Positions 1-6,862 of a DNA stretch of 52,808 bases are shown here, piece by piece; the first letter of the stretch is position 1; every line of letters starts with the position of its first letter. A program made the translations under genes and the position numbers. The notes beneath the pieces were generated by a model. The model saw only the letters and a list, made by a program, of their open reading frames with translations, was not told the origin of the DNA and made no database searches. This DNA comes from JAVZLQ01 sp049972525 (GTDB taxonomy: Archaea; Thermoproteota; Bathyarchaeia; Bathyarchaeales; Bathycorpusculaceae). The stretch is taken from NCBI GenBank assembly GCA_049972525.1, contig JBMFKI010000010.1:1-52808 (forward strand). Reading direction: 5' to 3'.

Positions 1-2
1 CA

Positions 3-179
3 CTAGATGAAACAATAGCTGTAGAATCAGCCAAAATAGACGTCATAATGAAAAAGAAGATTAAAGGCTGGGGACTAGCCGACTCAATAGTATACGCCAC
101 AGGAATCACAAAAAAAGCTGAAATAGTAACGGGAGACGAACACTTCAAAAACCTAAAAAACGTAATCTTCATTAAATAA
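3..179 (+). CDS. PIN-domain protein (VapC-like), C-terminal part
   Basis: The reading frame is open from the left edge and stops at TAA 177-179, so only the last 58 residues are present. The visible part has the C-terminal PIN signature: a GLADSIVYAT segment whose Asp is the expected metal ligand in the third acidic position, followed by the TGDEHF segment whose Asp is the fourth acidic position. PIN-domain proteins of this kind are Mg-dependent ribonucleases and are often the toxin of VapBC pairs. The start and any antitoxin partner lie outside the window, so the toxin role is inference. No antitoxin lies downstream; the next gene is convergent. Confidence 0.75.
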   Translation, partial: LDETIAVESAKIDVIMKKKIKGWGLADSIVYATGITKKAEIVTGDEHFKNLKNVIFIK

Positions 180-204
180 AATAATCGCTAACTAGAAATA
201 AGCG

Positions 205-1050
205 CTAACGCTTCTCAACGATTCTCATCAATTTTTCCGCCCTTTCCCTTATCTTCTCAACTTCCCTTCTAACATTCTCGTCTTTAACTTCCCTCTTTCT
301 CTTCTCATTTGATTCTAGAATTAGCCTTAAAAATTCTGAGTCATACACCTTCAAAAGTAATTCCGTGTTTGGGATTAGGCAGTGTCCGCCAATAACTCCC
401 GGAAACATTACTGGTCTATCCAGCCTCACCCGATGTGTATCCTCAATAAAATCAACCACATCATCAAAATCCGCCCCAAAAAACCTACTAATCCTATGCA
501 TTTCTTGGAAACAAACAATCATCCAAGCCCTATAGATAGTCTCAAAAAGCTTAGCCAACTCCGTTTCTAGACAACTCTTTGAAACTTTAGTTTTCAACCC
601 ACCCTTTTCAAAATGCTTTTTGGCTGCCTCCGCCGATTTCTCATCGACACCACCAATATACTTCGCCCAACGCTTCAACTCCCACTTCATATGTTCCAAG
701 CTTTTATGAACTCCACGTATTGGAGAATGTGCCAGTAGACAGTTGCGATAATGCGCATGTATTTTCATGGTTGTTCCAGGTGGAACCGTACTATCGATAA
801 TCGCAAGTTTGGGGTTAAACCGCCTGAGGTAACCAACGACGTCGCCGACAAATTTGCTTTGATCAACGCATGGAATGCATACATGCATCACGTCAAACGA
901 TTCAGGAAACTCGGCTTGTTCAATTTCCTCCATTTTTTTCTTATCTAAGTCGAAACCGTAGACTTCAAATTGTCCACTCTCTTTAAGCAGTTCAAATAAT
1001 GGAAGTCCCACTTCACCTAAACCAACAACCATCACCTTCTCTCTAACCAA
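205..1050 (-). CDS. UDP-sugar dehydrogenase-like protein lacking the C-terminal domain
   Basis: A 281-residue protein related to nucleotide-sugar dehydrogenases (UDP-glucose / UDP-N-acetylmannosamine dehydrogenase family), which oxidise the sugar C6 with NAD. The N-terminal Rossmann motif GLGEVG is at residues 10-15. A conserved central-domain ELAK segment is near 164-167, and GGHC at 221-224 matches the family's catalytic Cys motif. Family members are usually about 430 residues; here the protein ends after the central helical domain, so the third (UDP-binding) domain is missing. The start is TTG 1050, with a GGAGG Shine-Dalgarno seven bases upstream. It is divergent from an acetyltransferase and a DUF354 gene, suggesting surface glycan synthesis. 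Activity without the last domain is uncertain. Confidence 0.75.
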   Translation of the reverse strand: MVREKVMVVGLGEVGLPLFELLKESGQFEVYGFDLDKKKMEEIEQAEFPESFDVMHVCIPCVDQSKFVGDVVGYLRRFNPKLAIIDSTVPPGTTMKIHAHYRNCLLAHSPIRGVHKSLEHMKWELKRWAKYIGGVDEKSAEAAKKHFEKGGLKTKVSKSCLETELAKLFETIYRAWMIVCFQEMHRISRFFGADFDDVVDFIEDTHRVRLDRPVMFPGVIGGHCLIPNTELLLKVYDSEFLRLILESNEKRKREVKDENVRREVEKIRERAEKLMRIVEKR

Positions 1051-1145
1051 GCTTAAGCCTCCAAGGAAAAATCAAATAAATAATCAAACTATTTAAACTT
1101 CGCATACACCAGACATAATAAACATTAAAGTTAAGAGTGAAGCAT

Positions 1146-1658
1146 ATGCAGAAGCAAAAAATTGGAGTAGGGGTAATCCTAGGCGAAGAAGTTCAGCTTG
1201 GCGAGAACGTTGTAATCTGGAACTACGTAGTTATTGGTGACCACACGAAAATCGGTGATGGAACACGCATCGGAAGCTTTTGTGACATAGGAAAGAACGT
1301 TGTCATGGGTGAGAACTGCAATATTCAAACGCATGTAACAATATCAAACGGATGCGTGATAGGAAACAACGTTTTCATCGCCCCAAACTGTACACTTCTC
1401 AATGACAAATTCCCCCAAAGCGAATGCTTGACACCTCCAACTCTCAAAGATGATGTCATTATAGGCGGATGCAGCGTAATACTCCCAAACGTTACAATTG
1501 GAGAATCCGCTGTAATCGCAGCTGGAAGCGTCGTTACAAAAGATGTTCTCCCTAAAAGTGTTGTTATGGGAGCACCAGCTAAACCAATTATGACAAGAGA
1601 TGAATATGAAGCGAAAAAGAAACTATTCAAGAATCTACATCAAAAGGGAAAGCTATGA
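1146..1658 (+). CDS. Hexapeptide-repeat N-acetyltransferase (WbpD/WlbB-like)
   Basis: About 170 residues made almost entirely of [LIV]-G-x4 hexapeptide repeats, the signature of a left-handed beta-helix acyltransferase. The ending (APAKPIM) is typical of the nucleotide-sugar N-acetyltransferase group that acetylates UDP-amino sugars or UDP-amino-uronates. The ATG at 1146 has AGTGA five bases upstream; an in-frame GTG at 1137 is the alternative start. The TGA stop overlaps the ATG of the next gene (ATGA at 1655-1658), implying translational coupling. A TATA-like element (TATTTAAA) lies near 1090-1097. With the UDP-sugar dehydrogenase-like and DUF354 neighbours it suggests an acetamido-uronate sugar pathway; the exact substrate cannot be told from sequence. 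Confidence 0.85.
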   Translation: MQKQKIGVGVILGEEVQLGENVVIWNYVVIGDHTKIGDGTRIGSFCDIGKNVVMGENCNIQTHVTISNGCVIGNNVFIAPNCTLLNDKFPQSECLTPPTLKDDVIIGGCSVILPNVTIGESAVIAAGSVVTKDVLPKSVVMGAPAKPIMTRDEYEAKKKLFKNLHQKGKL

Positions 1659-2665
1659 GAATATGGTACGATGCCTTAACTGGAAAACACGTTCGATATG
1701 GTGCAGCAATCGCAGCAAGGTTGAGACGTTTAGGATACGACGTTATCCTCACAACAAGAAAACACCCAGACACATTGGAACTGGCAAAAATCCTTGATGA
1801 AAAATTTATTCCAGTGGGACAATATAATCCCACCTCACTTTACACGAGATTAGAGCAAAGCACAAAAAGAATAATCCTGCTCTCAAAAATGTTCAAAGAC
1901 AATCCGCCAGACCTAGCAATTTCGCATCAATCCGTCGAATTATGCCGCGTCGCCTTCGGACTAAATGCTCCAATAATCTTAACTGCTGATACGCCACACG
2001 CGACAGCTGTAAATAAACTAACAATCCCACTAGCAAACGCTCTAGTCGTCTCAGAAGCCATCCCAAAAAGAGTGTTCAAAAAATATGGCGCACAAAAGCT
2101 CTTCCAGTTTAAAGGCGTAGATGAAGTTGCATGGATCAAAGAACTAAAAGTTTCTCAAAAACCAGATTATGGAAAACCCCTAATAGTGGTTAGACAAATA
2201 GAAACAAAAGCAGCTTACGCTACTGGAAAACCAGACATAACAGAAAAAATAGCCAAAAAACTAACCACAATAGGAAACGTTATTTTCCTTACACGATATA
2301 AAAGGTTCAAAAGAAAAAACCTTATCATTCCCAAACATTTTATTGACTCGGCAAGTCTAGTCGCTGATGCAGATCTAGTTGTAAGCGCAGGCGGAACCAT
2401 AGCAAGAGAGGCAGCATTACAAGGAACCCCCAGCATAGTAATCTCAGAATTCGGACGCACCTTCGTAAACAAATATCTCGCGGAACAAAATTTCCCAATA
2501 TTCATCGTAAGCCCCTCAAAGGTATTACCTATAGCCAAGAAACACCTAGGAAAGAAGTGGGATGTAAAAGAAAAACTTGCAAAACTAGAAAATCCTGTAA
2601 ATATAATTGAAAAACTTATTACAGAAAAACGCCTTCTTGAAAACAACACGCATAAGAGACTATAA
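1655..2665 (+). CDS. DUF354 family glycosyltransferase-like protein
   Basis: A 336-residue protein starting MRIWYDALTGKHVRY, the typical opening of the archaeal DUF354 family (GT-B-like fold distantly related to UDP-GlcNAc 2-epimerase and MurG). A glycine-rich segment SAGGTIAREAALQGTP near residue 245 resembles the donor-binding loop of GT-B enzymes. Its start overlaps the stop of the acetyltransferase by four bases, so the two are co-translated. Function is not established for the family; a role in nucleotide-sugar conversion or glycan assembly is inferred from fold and context. It ends three bases before the tRNA. Confidence 0.8.
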   Translation: MRIWYDALTGKHVRYGAAIAARLRRLGYDVILTTRKHPDTLELAKILDEKFIPVGQYNPTSLYTRLEQSTKRIILLSKMFKDNPPDLAISHQSVELCRVAFGLNAPIILTADTPHATAVNKLTIPLANALVVSEAIPKRVFKKYGAQKLFQFKGVDEVAWIKELKVSQKPDYGKPLIVVRQIETKAAYATGKPDITEKIAKKLTTIGNVIFLTRYKRFKRKNLIIPKHFIDSASLVADADLVVSAGGTIAREAALQGTPSIVISEFGRTFVNKYLAEQNFPIFIVSPSKVLPIAKKHLGKKWDVKEKLAKLENPVNIIEKLITEKRLLENNTHKRL

Positions 2666-2668
2666 AAA

Positions 2669-2768
2669 GGGCCGGTCGTCTAGCCTGGTTAGGACACTGC
2701 CCATCAAAAGCAAGCCTAAAGCAGCCCTTACGAGGCTGAGGTCGCCGGTTCAACTCCGGCCCGGCCCA
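2669..2768 (+). tRNA. tRNA-Val (anticodon TAC), with an intron
   Basis: Acceptor arms 2669-2675 (GGGCCGG) and 2761-2767 (CCGGCCC) pair perfectly. The D arm is 2678-2695, the T arm is GCCGG/CCGGC (2744-2748 / 2756-2760) around loop TTCAACT, and the discriminator is A2768. The anticodon arm CAGCC-CTTACGA-GGCTG (2722-2738) pairs perfectly and gives anticodon TAC at 2729-2731, hence valine. The gene is 100 bases long; removing 25 bases before the anticodon stem gives a normal 75-base tRNA. The 3' CCA is not encoded (CC then T follows A73). A T-rich run just downstream may end the transcript. Confidence 0.92.
2697..2721 (+). other. Non-canonical tRNA intron (about 25 nt) at position 26/27
   Basis: The 25 bases between A26 and the anticodon stem have no place in the cloverleaf. 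Because C2697 and C2722 are identical, 2698-2722 is an equally valid boundary. Exon bases TTAGG (2689-2693) can pair with intron bases CCTAA (2715-2719), with unpaired bases flanking both junctions. That is the arrangement expected of a relaxed bulge-helix-bulge recognised by the archaeal splicing endonuclease. The canonical site is 37/38; introns elsewhere are known mainly from TACK archaea. The exact cleavage sites are inferred. Confidence 0.75.
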
Positions 2769-3020
2769 CCTAAATTTTTAAGTGAATCCTTAAATATTGG
2801 AGCATACTTTCCCTCGCGCGCGCCAACTTGTTCCCCGATCAACCAGAACTAAACGTTTAAGACATTAAATAATAATTGCACCGCTTCTTTAGCATCATCC
2901 CCAATTCACAAAAATACCATTTCTATATCCACACTTATCCGCAAATGGAAAATTTTTCTAAAAGTTTTTATGAAGCTCCAACGGTTATTGTTTTGGTGAA
3001 GCTATGGTTGCTGGTAGTGT

Positions 3021-3215
3021 TTGCTTTCAGGTGAGGATAGAGCTCTTCTTTTAAAAGTTAGCAGCCCACTCGAAGAACTTTTAGAAACGCTTGACGTGCT
3101 TGAAGATAAAGAGACCCTAAAAGCTATTAAAGAAGCCGAAGAAGACGTTAAGGCTGGAAGGGTTAGAGATTACAATGCATTCATCGGGAAGCTGAAAAAA
3201 GCTGGAGAAATATAG
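3021..3215 (+). CDS. RelB/Phd-type antitoxin remnant
   Basis: Sixty-four residues with the acidic, helical pattern of archaeal RelB-like antitoxins (LEELLETLDVLED near residues 17-29, and an AGRVRDYNAF segment near 47-56 that is typical just before the C terminus). The frame begins only with TTG 3021 and has no good Shine-Dalgarno. In contrast, ATG 3004 sits five bases after GGTGA (2995-2999) but is in a different frame and stops after 16 codons, so a small indel may have separated the original start from the body. A broken RelE-like toxin frame follows immediately. The module is probably decaying. Confidence 0.5.
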   Translation: MLSGEDRALLLKVSSPLEELLETLDVLEDKETLKAIKEAEEDVKAGRVRDYNAFIGKLKKAGEI

Positions 3216-3381
3216 GCTTAAAGTTACCAATCGTTTTGAAAGGGACTTCTGAAAACTTGAACCCAAAATAAAAATCAGACTGGGTTCTGTCATAAGAAAA
3301 CTCGCGCGCTACACTTCATCAGCCTATAAACATTCAAATACGCTCTCACCTTGTTCCGGCATAAGGGCATACCATATTTAA
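3202..3381 (+). pseudogene. RelE/ParE-type toxin remnant
   Basis: In the +1 frame overlapping the end of the antitoxin, the translation reads YRLKVTNRFERDF, then an in-frame TGA at 3250-3252, then KLEPKIKIRLGSVIRKLAR, ending at TAA 3379-3381. This is the N-terminal pattern of RelE-superfamily mRNA-cleaving toxins (beta strand, RFERDFKKL helix, helix ending in KKLA). The C-terminal half is hard to align, and no normal start codon is visible in this frame. The internal stop, missing start and neighbouring out-of-frame antitoxin indicate an inactivated toxin. The assignment rests on pattern recognition over about 40 residues. Confidence 0.55.
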
Positions 3382-3438
3382 ACGGTTCCTCTACCAGCCA
3401 AAACTGTAGGGGGAGGGGGTAGATCTAAATTGGGCTCT

Positions 3439-3464
3439 AAGATATTCATCTTCATAAATATCTT
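3439..3464 (+). repeat. Inverted repeat / hairpin
   Basis: AAGATATT (3439-3446) and AATATCTT (3457-3464) form an 8-bp stem with a 10-base loop. It lies in the 270-base gene-free stretch between the broken toxin and the VapB promoter. It could be a terminator-like or protein-binding element; apart from a purine-rich run near 3410-3422 I see nothing else in this gap. Confidence 0.4.
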
Positions 3465-3614
3465 GAAAAGTATCCACAAACAAAAGTTTACTTTTTCAAG
3501 AAAATAAAGGGGAAATTATTGTGTAATTGTGAAGGCTGTGAAAGAATTGCTAAATGAAGCCTGAAGTAAAAGAAATAGTTGTTGGGACTTATAAGTGCAG
3601 ATGGTGGTAAAACC

Positions 3615-3641
3615 TTTATATGTCTGTATACAAATGTATAC
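3615..3641 (+). promoter_or_regulatory. vapBC promoter with candidate operator
   Basis: A TATA-like TTTATAT (3615-3621) is followed by two GTATAC palindromes (3626-3631 and 3636-3641) separated by AAAT, which together make a larger symmetric element. The site lies between the TATA element and the vapB start at 3654, where a VapB or VapBC complex would block transcription. Autoregulation by the antitoxin is the family rule; binding here is inferred. Confidence 0.55.
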
Positions 3642-3653
3642 GTTGTGTTTACA

Positions 3654-3884
3654 ATGGCGCAGACAACAGTTATAACGACACGCATTAAAAAGGAGATTAA
3701 AGATGTCCTTGAGAAAGCTGGTATTAACATACCAAGTGTTATCAAAGCCTACCTGGAAGACCTCGCATGGAAGCTTCAGTTAAACGTGGAAACTGAAAAG
3801 ATGAGAAAGCTTTTAGAAAATGTTAAGCCCTCTGAAAAGGGTTTCGCGGAGAAATCGGTGAGGGAAGACCGTGAAAGTCATTGA
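3654..3884 (+). CDS. vapB: VapB-type antitoxin
   Basis: A 76-residue protein. The N-terminal segment (TTVITTRIKKEIKDVLEKAGI) is a ribbon-helix-helix-like DNA-binding pattern, followed by an acidic/basic helical tail that would wrap the toxin. The ATG at 3654 is preferred over an upstream in-frame TTG at 3579, because the promoter and palindromic operator lie between them. The gene overlaps the toxin start by 14 bases. Expected role: neutralise VapC and repress the operon. Confidence 0.8.
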   Translation: MAQTTVITTRIKKEIKDVLEKAGINIPSVIKAYLEDLAWKLQLNVETEKMRKLLENVKPSEKGFAEKSVREDRESH

Positions 3885-4260
3885 TTCCTCAGCCTTAATA
3901 AAATACGTGGCAAAAGAGGAAAATTGGGAAACCGTTGAAACCCACATAAAAGAGGGATGTAAAACACTGGAGTTGGCGATAAAAGAAACTGCAAACGCGC
4001 TGGCGAAGAAAACTCTAAAAAACGAGGTCACCGTAGAATTATCGAAGGAAATTATTGCCCACTTACCAAAAATAGTCAAAATTGCGCCACAAACAGAACA
4101 AATTCCTAAAGCACTTGAAATAGCAGCAAAACACAAAATAACCATTTATGATGCGTTGTTCATAGCTCTCGCAGTGAACACCAGTCAACAACTTCTAACT
4201 TCAGACGAAAAGCAAGCTGGGATATCAGAAAAATACGTAACAACAATCTTAATCTTATAA
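3871..4260 (+). CDS. vapC: VapC-type PIN-domain ribonuclease toxin
   Basis: A 129-residue PIN domain. All four acidic positions are visible: Asp4 in VIDSSAL, a Glu in the ELAIKETANAL helix near 35-41, Asp in IYDALFIALA near 93, and Asp in TSDEKQ near 111. These form the Mg-binding site for RNA cleavage. It starts with GTG 3871 inside the end of vapB, the usual coupled arrangement. Unlike the RelBE-like locus upstream, both partners look intact. Confidence 0.85.
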   Translation: MKVIDSSALIKYVAKEENWETVETHIKEGCKTLELAIKETANALAKKTLKNEVTVELSKEIIAHLPKIVKIAPQTEQIPKALEIAAKHKITIYDALFIALAVNTSQQLLTSDEKQAGISEKYVTTILIL

Positions 4261-4414
4261 GAAACACTTAGAGAAGCCCAAAATCTTCAAAATATGCATA
4301 GCCCCGTGCGGTAATGTGCTGCTAAACTGGTTTAAAATAGACTTAATCTCCCTCTTTTCCTCGCGACAAAGATGTTTAGAAGCCTAATGTTGTCCGAAAT
4401 GTTTCGAACACCTA

Positions 4415-5182
4415 TCACAAAATTTGATTTTCTCCGAGAAATCCTATAATTTCCTTTGGGCTGAATATCGCTAAAATAGCCTCTTGGAGCCGTTTGCCGA
4501 GTTTTGGAATCAATCCAACAGCGCTGGTCCCAAGTTTACATGTGACTGCGTGTTCAAAGAGCCCTAACGGTTCTATTTCAACCACGTCGCGCGTGCATTT
4601 TGTAACTTTCAAGCCAAGAGTTATCTCTTCGCGTGTTGCCCCTAAAACTATTAGCCTGTCAAGAAGGGATTTTATCCATTTACTGTACATGTCAAGCTGC
4701 CTTTCAGAAAGTGTTGCCTCTACGCTATTTTCTTTCTCGTTTACGCTCAACACTTTTATTATTAAGGGTAAGCCTTCGCAGAAACCATATAATTCTGCAA
4801 GTTTTTTAAGTGCAACCTTTCTCCCGTCAACCAGTTGCGCTTGCAGATGCTGAAGCTCCAGTTTAACTTTTAAGTCAGGCTGTGAAACCCCTATGTCTAG
4901 CATTATTTCATCCTTGTTGATAGAGGCTATATATCCCTTCATCTCTGAAAACTTTTTTATCTCCTCAACGGTGTTTGGGCATGTGCCAACATCTTCGCTT
5001 ATGTAGCGTAACGCTACATTTTCATCTTCACCTGAAATTGATGCTTGAACCCAATTGTTCAGGTTTGTTCCGCATATCTGAGTTTTAACTCTTAACCCTT
5101 TAAGTTTCGATTTTAGAAAATCTTCCACAAGTTTGATGTCGCCTTGACTGTAAATTTTTATGGCTAGAGTTGTTATGGGCAC
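4415..5182 (-). CDS. DUF2110 family archaeal protein
   Basis: A 255-residue protein that I recognise as the archaeal DUF2110 family. A middle segment (KGYIASINKDEIMLDIGV, about residues 82-99) resembles an S1/OB-type RNA-binding strand pattern. No catalytic motif is evident. It overlaps the end of the HD-domain gene by ten bases and is the last gene of a tfe-HD-DUF2110 operon, so a role linked to RNA or transcription is possible but unproven. The 154 bases between its end and vapC hold nothing I can identify. Confidence 0.7.
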   Translation of the reverse strand: MPITTLAIKIYSQGDIKLVEDFLKSKLKGLRVKTQICGTNLNNWVQASISGEDENVALRYISEDVGTCPNTVEEIKKFSEMKGYIASINKDEIMLDIGVSQPDLKVKLELQHLQAQLVDGRKVALKKLAELYGFCEGLPLIIKVLSVNEKENSVEATLSERQLDMYSKWIKSLLDRLIVLGATREEITLGLKVTKCTRDVVEIEPLGLFEHAVTCKLGTSAVGLIPKLGKRLQEAILAIFSPKEIIGFLGENQIL

Positions 5183-5709
5183 TTGCAGTCGCCTATTAAG
5201 CGCGTCATCTCTTCATGTAGTTTCCGTATGCGCATTACAGCTGACGGCGGCAGCTTTTTAGAAAAACTTTCTATAGTCTTTTCTATAGGGACTCTCTGCG
5301 CCCCCTCAATCAGCTTATCGCTGTATGTGACGATCTTTTCTTCAAGGGTTTTTGGCGTGTAAACGTCCTTGGGCCAACCGAGCTTTTTCGCCTCTTTCGA
5401 TGTTATTCCACCACCCACATGCCTCTTTATTATGGCGATTACAGGATCTGGCATGCCTAGGGATTTCGCGATTTCTGCTCCTATGATTGCGTGGTGGACG
5501 CTGTGGGTTTTCGCCCTCCCAATATCATGTAAAAGCGCTCCTATTTCTACAAGTTTAAGGTCAACGTTTAAACCCTTTTCCTTACATGTTTTCGCGATTT
5601 CTAAAGCAAGTTCCGCCACTGCCTCGCAGTGCCTTACAACGTTTCTTGAACATCCACTTTTTATGAGTAGTTGAATTGCCTCTTCTCTTGATGGAAGCTT
5701 TTCACTCAC
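5173..5709 (-). CDS. HD-domain phosphohydrolase (TIGR00295-like)
   Basis: A 178-residue protein with a canonical HD domain: His27, the HDIG motif at 61-64, further His residues near 69-73 and 92, and an Asp in VTYSDKL. Such proteins are metal-dependent phosphohydrolases or phosphodiesterases acting on nucleotides; the archaeal family has no settled substrate. It overlaps tfe upstream by eight bases and DUF2110 downstream by ten, so the three are translated from one message. Confidence 0.85.
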   Translation of the reverse strand: MSEKLPSREEAIQLLIKSGCSRNVVRHCEAVAELALEIAKTCKEKGLNVDLKLVEIGALLHDIGRAKTHSVHHAIIGAEIAKSLGMPDPVIAIIKRHVGGGITSKEAKKLGWPKDVYTPKTLEEKIVTYSDKLIEGAQRVPIEKTIESFSKKLPPSAVMRIRKLHEEMTRLIGDCKCP

Positions 5710-6211
5710 CTAATTCCTTCCTTAACTGCTCAACTTTTCTCGTTAAAGCTTCAATTATCTTCCTGTTGTCATAATACATCAGTGGTTTTCCACATGTTGG
5801 ACATCTGAAAACAAGTTCTACAGCTTCTTCAAACGGTATTCTTCTGCATCCTACAGTTGAGCAGTAATAAAAGTCATGGTTTTTCTCGTACTCCAACCTT
5901 ATGTTCAGCTTTTCTAAGACGCGGCGTTTTTGGCTTAATATAAAACCTTCCAGCTGAGCTGGTTGAAGCTTCCAGTGAAATATGAACCATCCAGTTTTTG
6001 GGTCGCGTGTTCTTCTTAAGCTTACAAGTGAATGGTCATAGAGTTTGTAGAGTATTTTGCGCACCGTGTTTAGTCTTATGCCTGTTTTGTTGGCTATTTC
6101 ATCGTCTGTTATTTCATCTGAATTTTTGAGGATTTCAATCAGTTTTACTGCTTCCTCTTCCCCTAGTGCCTGTGCAACTTTCACTAGTGTCGCATCGTTT
6201 ATAGTTGACAT
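5702..6211 (-). CDS. tfe: Transcription factor E (TFE, TFIIE-alpha homologue)
   Basis: About 169 residues: an N-terminal winged helix (roughly residues 15-90, with the recognition region TGIRLNTVRKILYKLYDH), then a C-terminal zinc ribbon (YYCSTVGC and CPTCGKP pairs) and a charged helical tail. Archaeal TFE helps open the promoter and stabilises the preinitiation complex with TBP, TFB and RNA polymerase. ATG 6211 is preferred because AGGGT lies five bases upstream; an in-frame TTG at 6232 would add seven residues. First gene of the tfe-HD-DUF2110 operon. Confidence 0.93.
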   Translation of the reverse strand: MSTINDATLVKVAQALGEEEAVKLIEILKNSDEITDDEIANKTGIRLNTVRKILYKLYDHSLVSLRRTRDPKTGWFIFHWKLQPAQLEGFILSQKRRVLEKLNIRLEYEKNHDFYYCSTVGCRRIPFEEAVELVFRCPTCGKPLMYYDNRKIIEALTRKVEQLRKELGE

Positions 6212-6255
6212 AATGACCCTTTTTCTGCTCAACTGTTGAACAACTACCCTTTTCT

Positions 6256-6267
6256 AATTATAATATT
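6256..6267 (-). promoter_or_regulatory. Probable TATA element of the tfe operon
   Basis: Read on the minus strand this is AATATTATAATT, an A/T box about 45-55 bases before ATG 6211, which would give a leader of about 25 bases. A second A/T-rich box (6281-6290) lies further upstream and is an alternative. Support is positional only. Confidence 0.4.
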
Positions 6268-6313
6268 GTTAGAAGGTCTAATTTAAATTTCTTTGTTGAA
6301 TCCGAATTAAACT

Positions 6314-6856
6314 TCATGTTTCTCGCACGAGTTTCTTTCCTCTCTTTTGGGGAACTATCCTTATCCTTGCATTTTCAAAGTTTTCAGCTAATTCTTTTCC
6401 CCCAAACAGTCTGTCCAGAAACACGGCGAGGCTTGAGCATTCGGAGTGCGGTTGGTTTCCAATGGCAACGTTGAAATCTGAAACCTTCTCCGAGAAAAAT
6501 TCCCCTGGAACCTTTTGGCTTCCAACGATGACTAGGATGTCTTTTCCGCAGTTTTTGATGCGCTGCAAGACATCGCTTGTTTGAATGTTTTCACCGTAGG
6601 CTGTTAGGTGAACAACTATGCCGCCCTTTTCCCTCCACTTTTCTACGGCTTTCCTCCAAGGGGTTCCCATCTCAAAAGCGAATGTTCCACCCCAGTTTCT
6701 CGTGATTTTCTTTATGGTTCTTTCAATTTTGGGATCTTCTATGTCTGACAGTATGAATCCTGATGCTCCTAGGGCTCTCGCGGCAAGCGCCACGTGCGTT
6801 GTTAGCCGCGCGTCTCTTCGTGGCCTATGTCCCCATCTTAAAACTACAACTTGCAT
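6314..6856 (-). CDS. trm56: tRNA (cytidine(56)-2'-O)-methyltransferase
   Basis: A 180-residue SPOUT-class methyltransferase. The opening VLRWGHRPRRDARLTTHVAL and the knot-forming VGSQKVPGEFF (near 112-122) and VAIGNQPHSE segments are diagnostic of archaeal Trm56. It methylates the 2'-OH of C56 in the T-loop of tRNAs using S-adenosylmethionine. It starts six bases after the hflX stop and is the last gene of the aMBF1-hflX-trm56 operon. Length is normal. Confidence 0.92.
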   Translation of the reverse strand: MQVVVLRWGHRPRRDARLTTHVALAARALGASGFILSDIEDPKIERTIKKITRNWGGTFAFEMGTPWRKAVEKWREKGGIVVHLTAYGENIQTSDVLQRIKNCGKDILVIVGSQKVPGEFFSEKVSDFNVAIGNQPHSECSSLAVFLDRLFGGKELAENFENARIRIVPQKRGKKLVRET

Positions 6857-6862
6857 TGCTTT

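Noticed and set aside
3553..3609. A short ATG frame before the vapB promoter
   Set aside because: Only 18 codons, with no Shine-Dalgarno or family match; probably chance or a remnant too small to identify.
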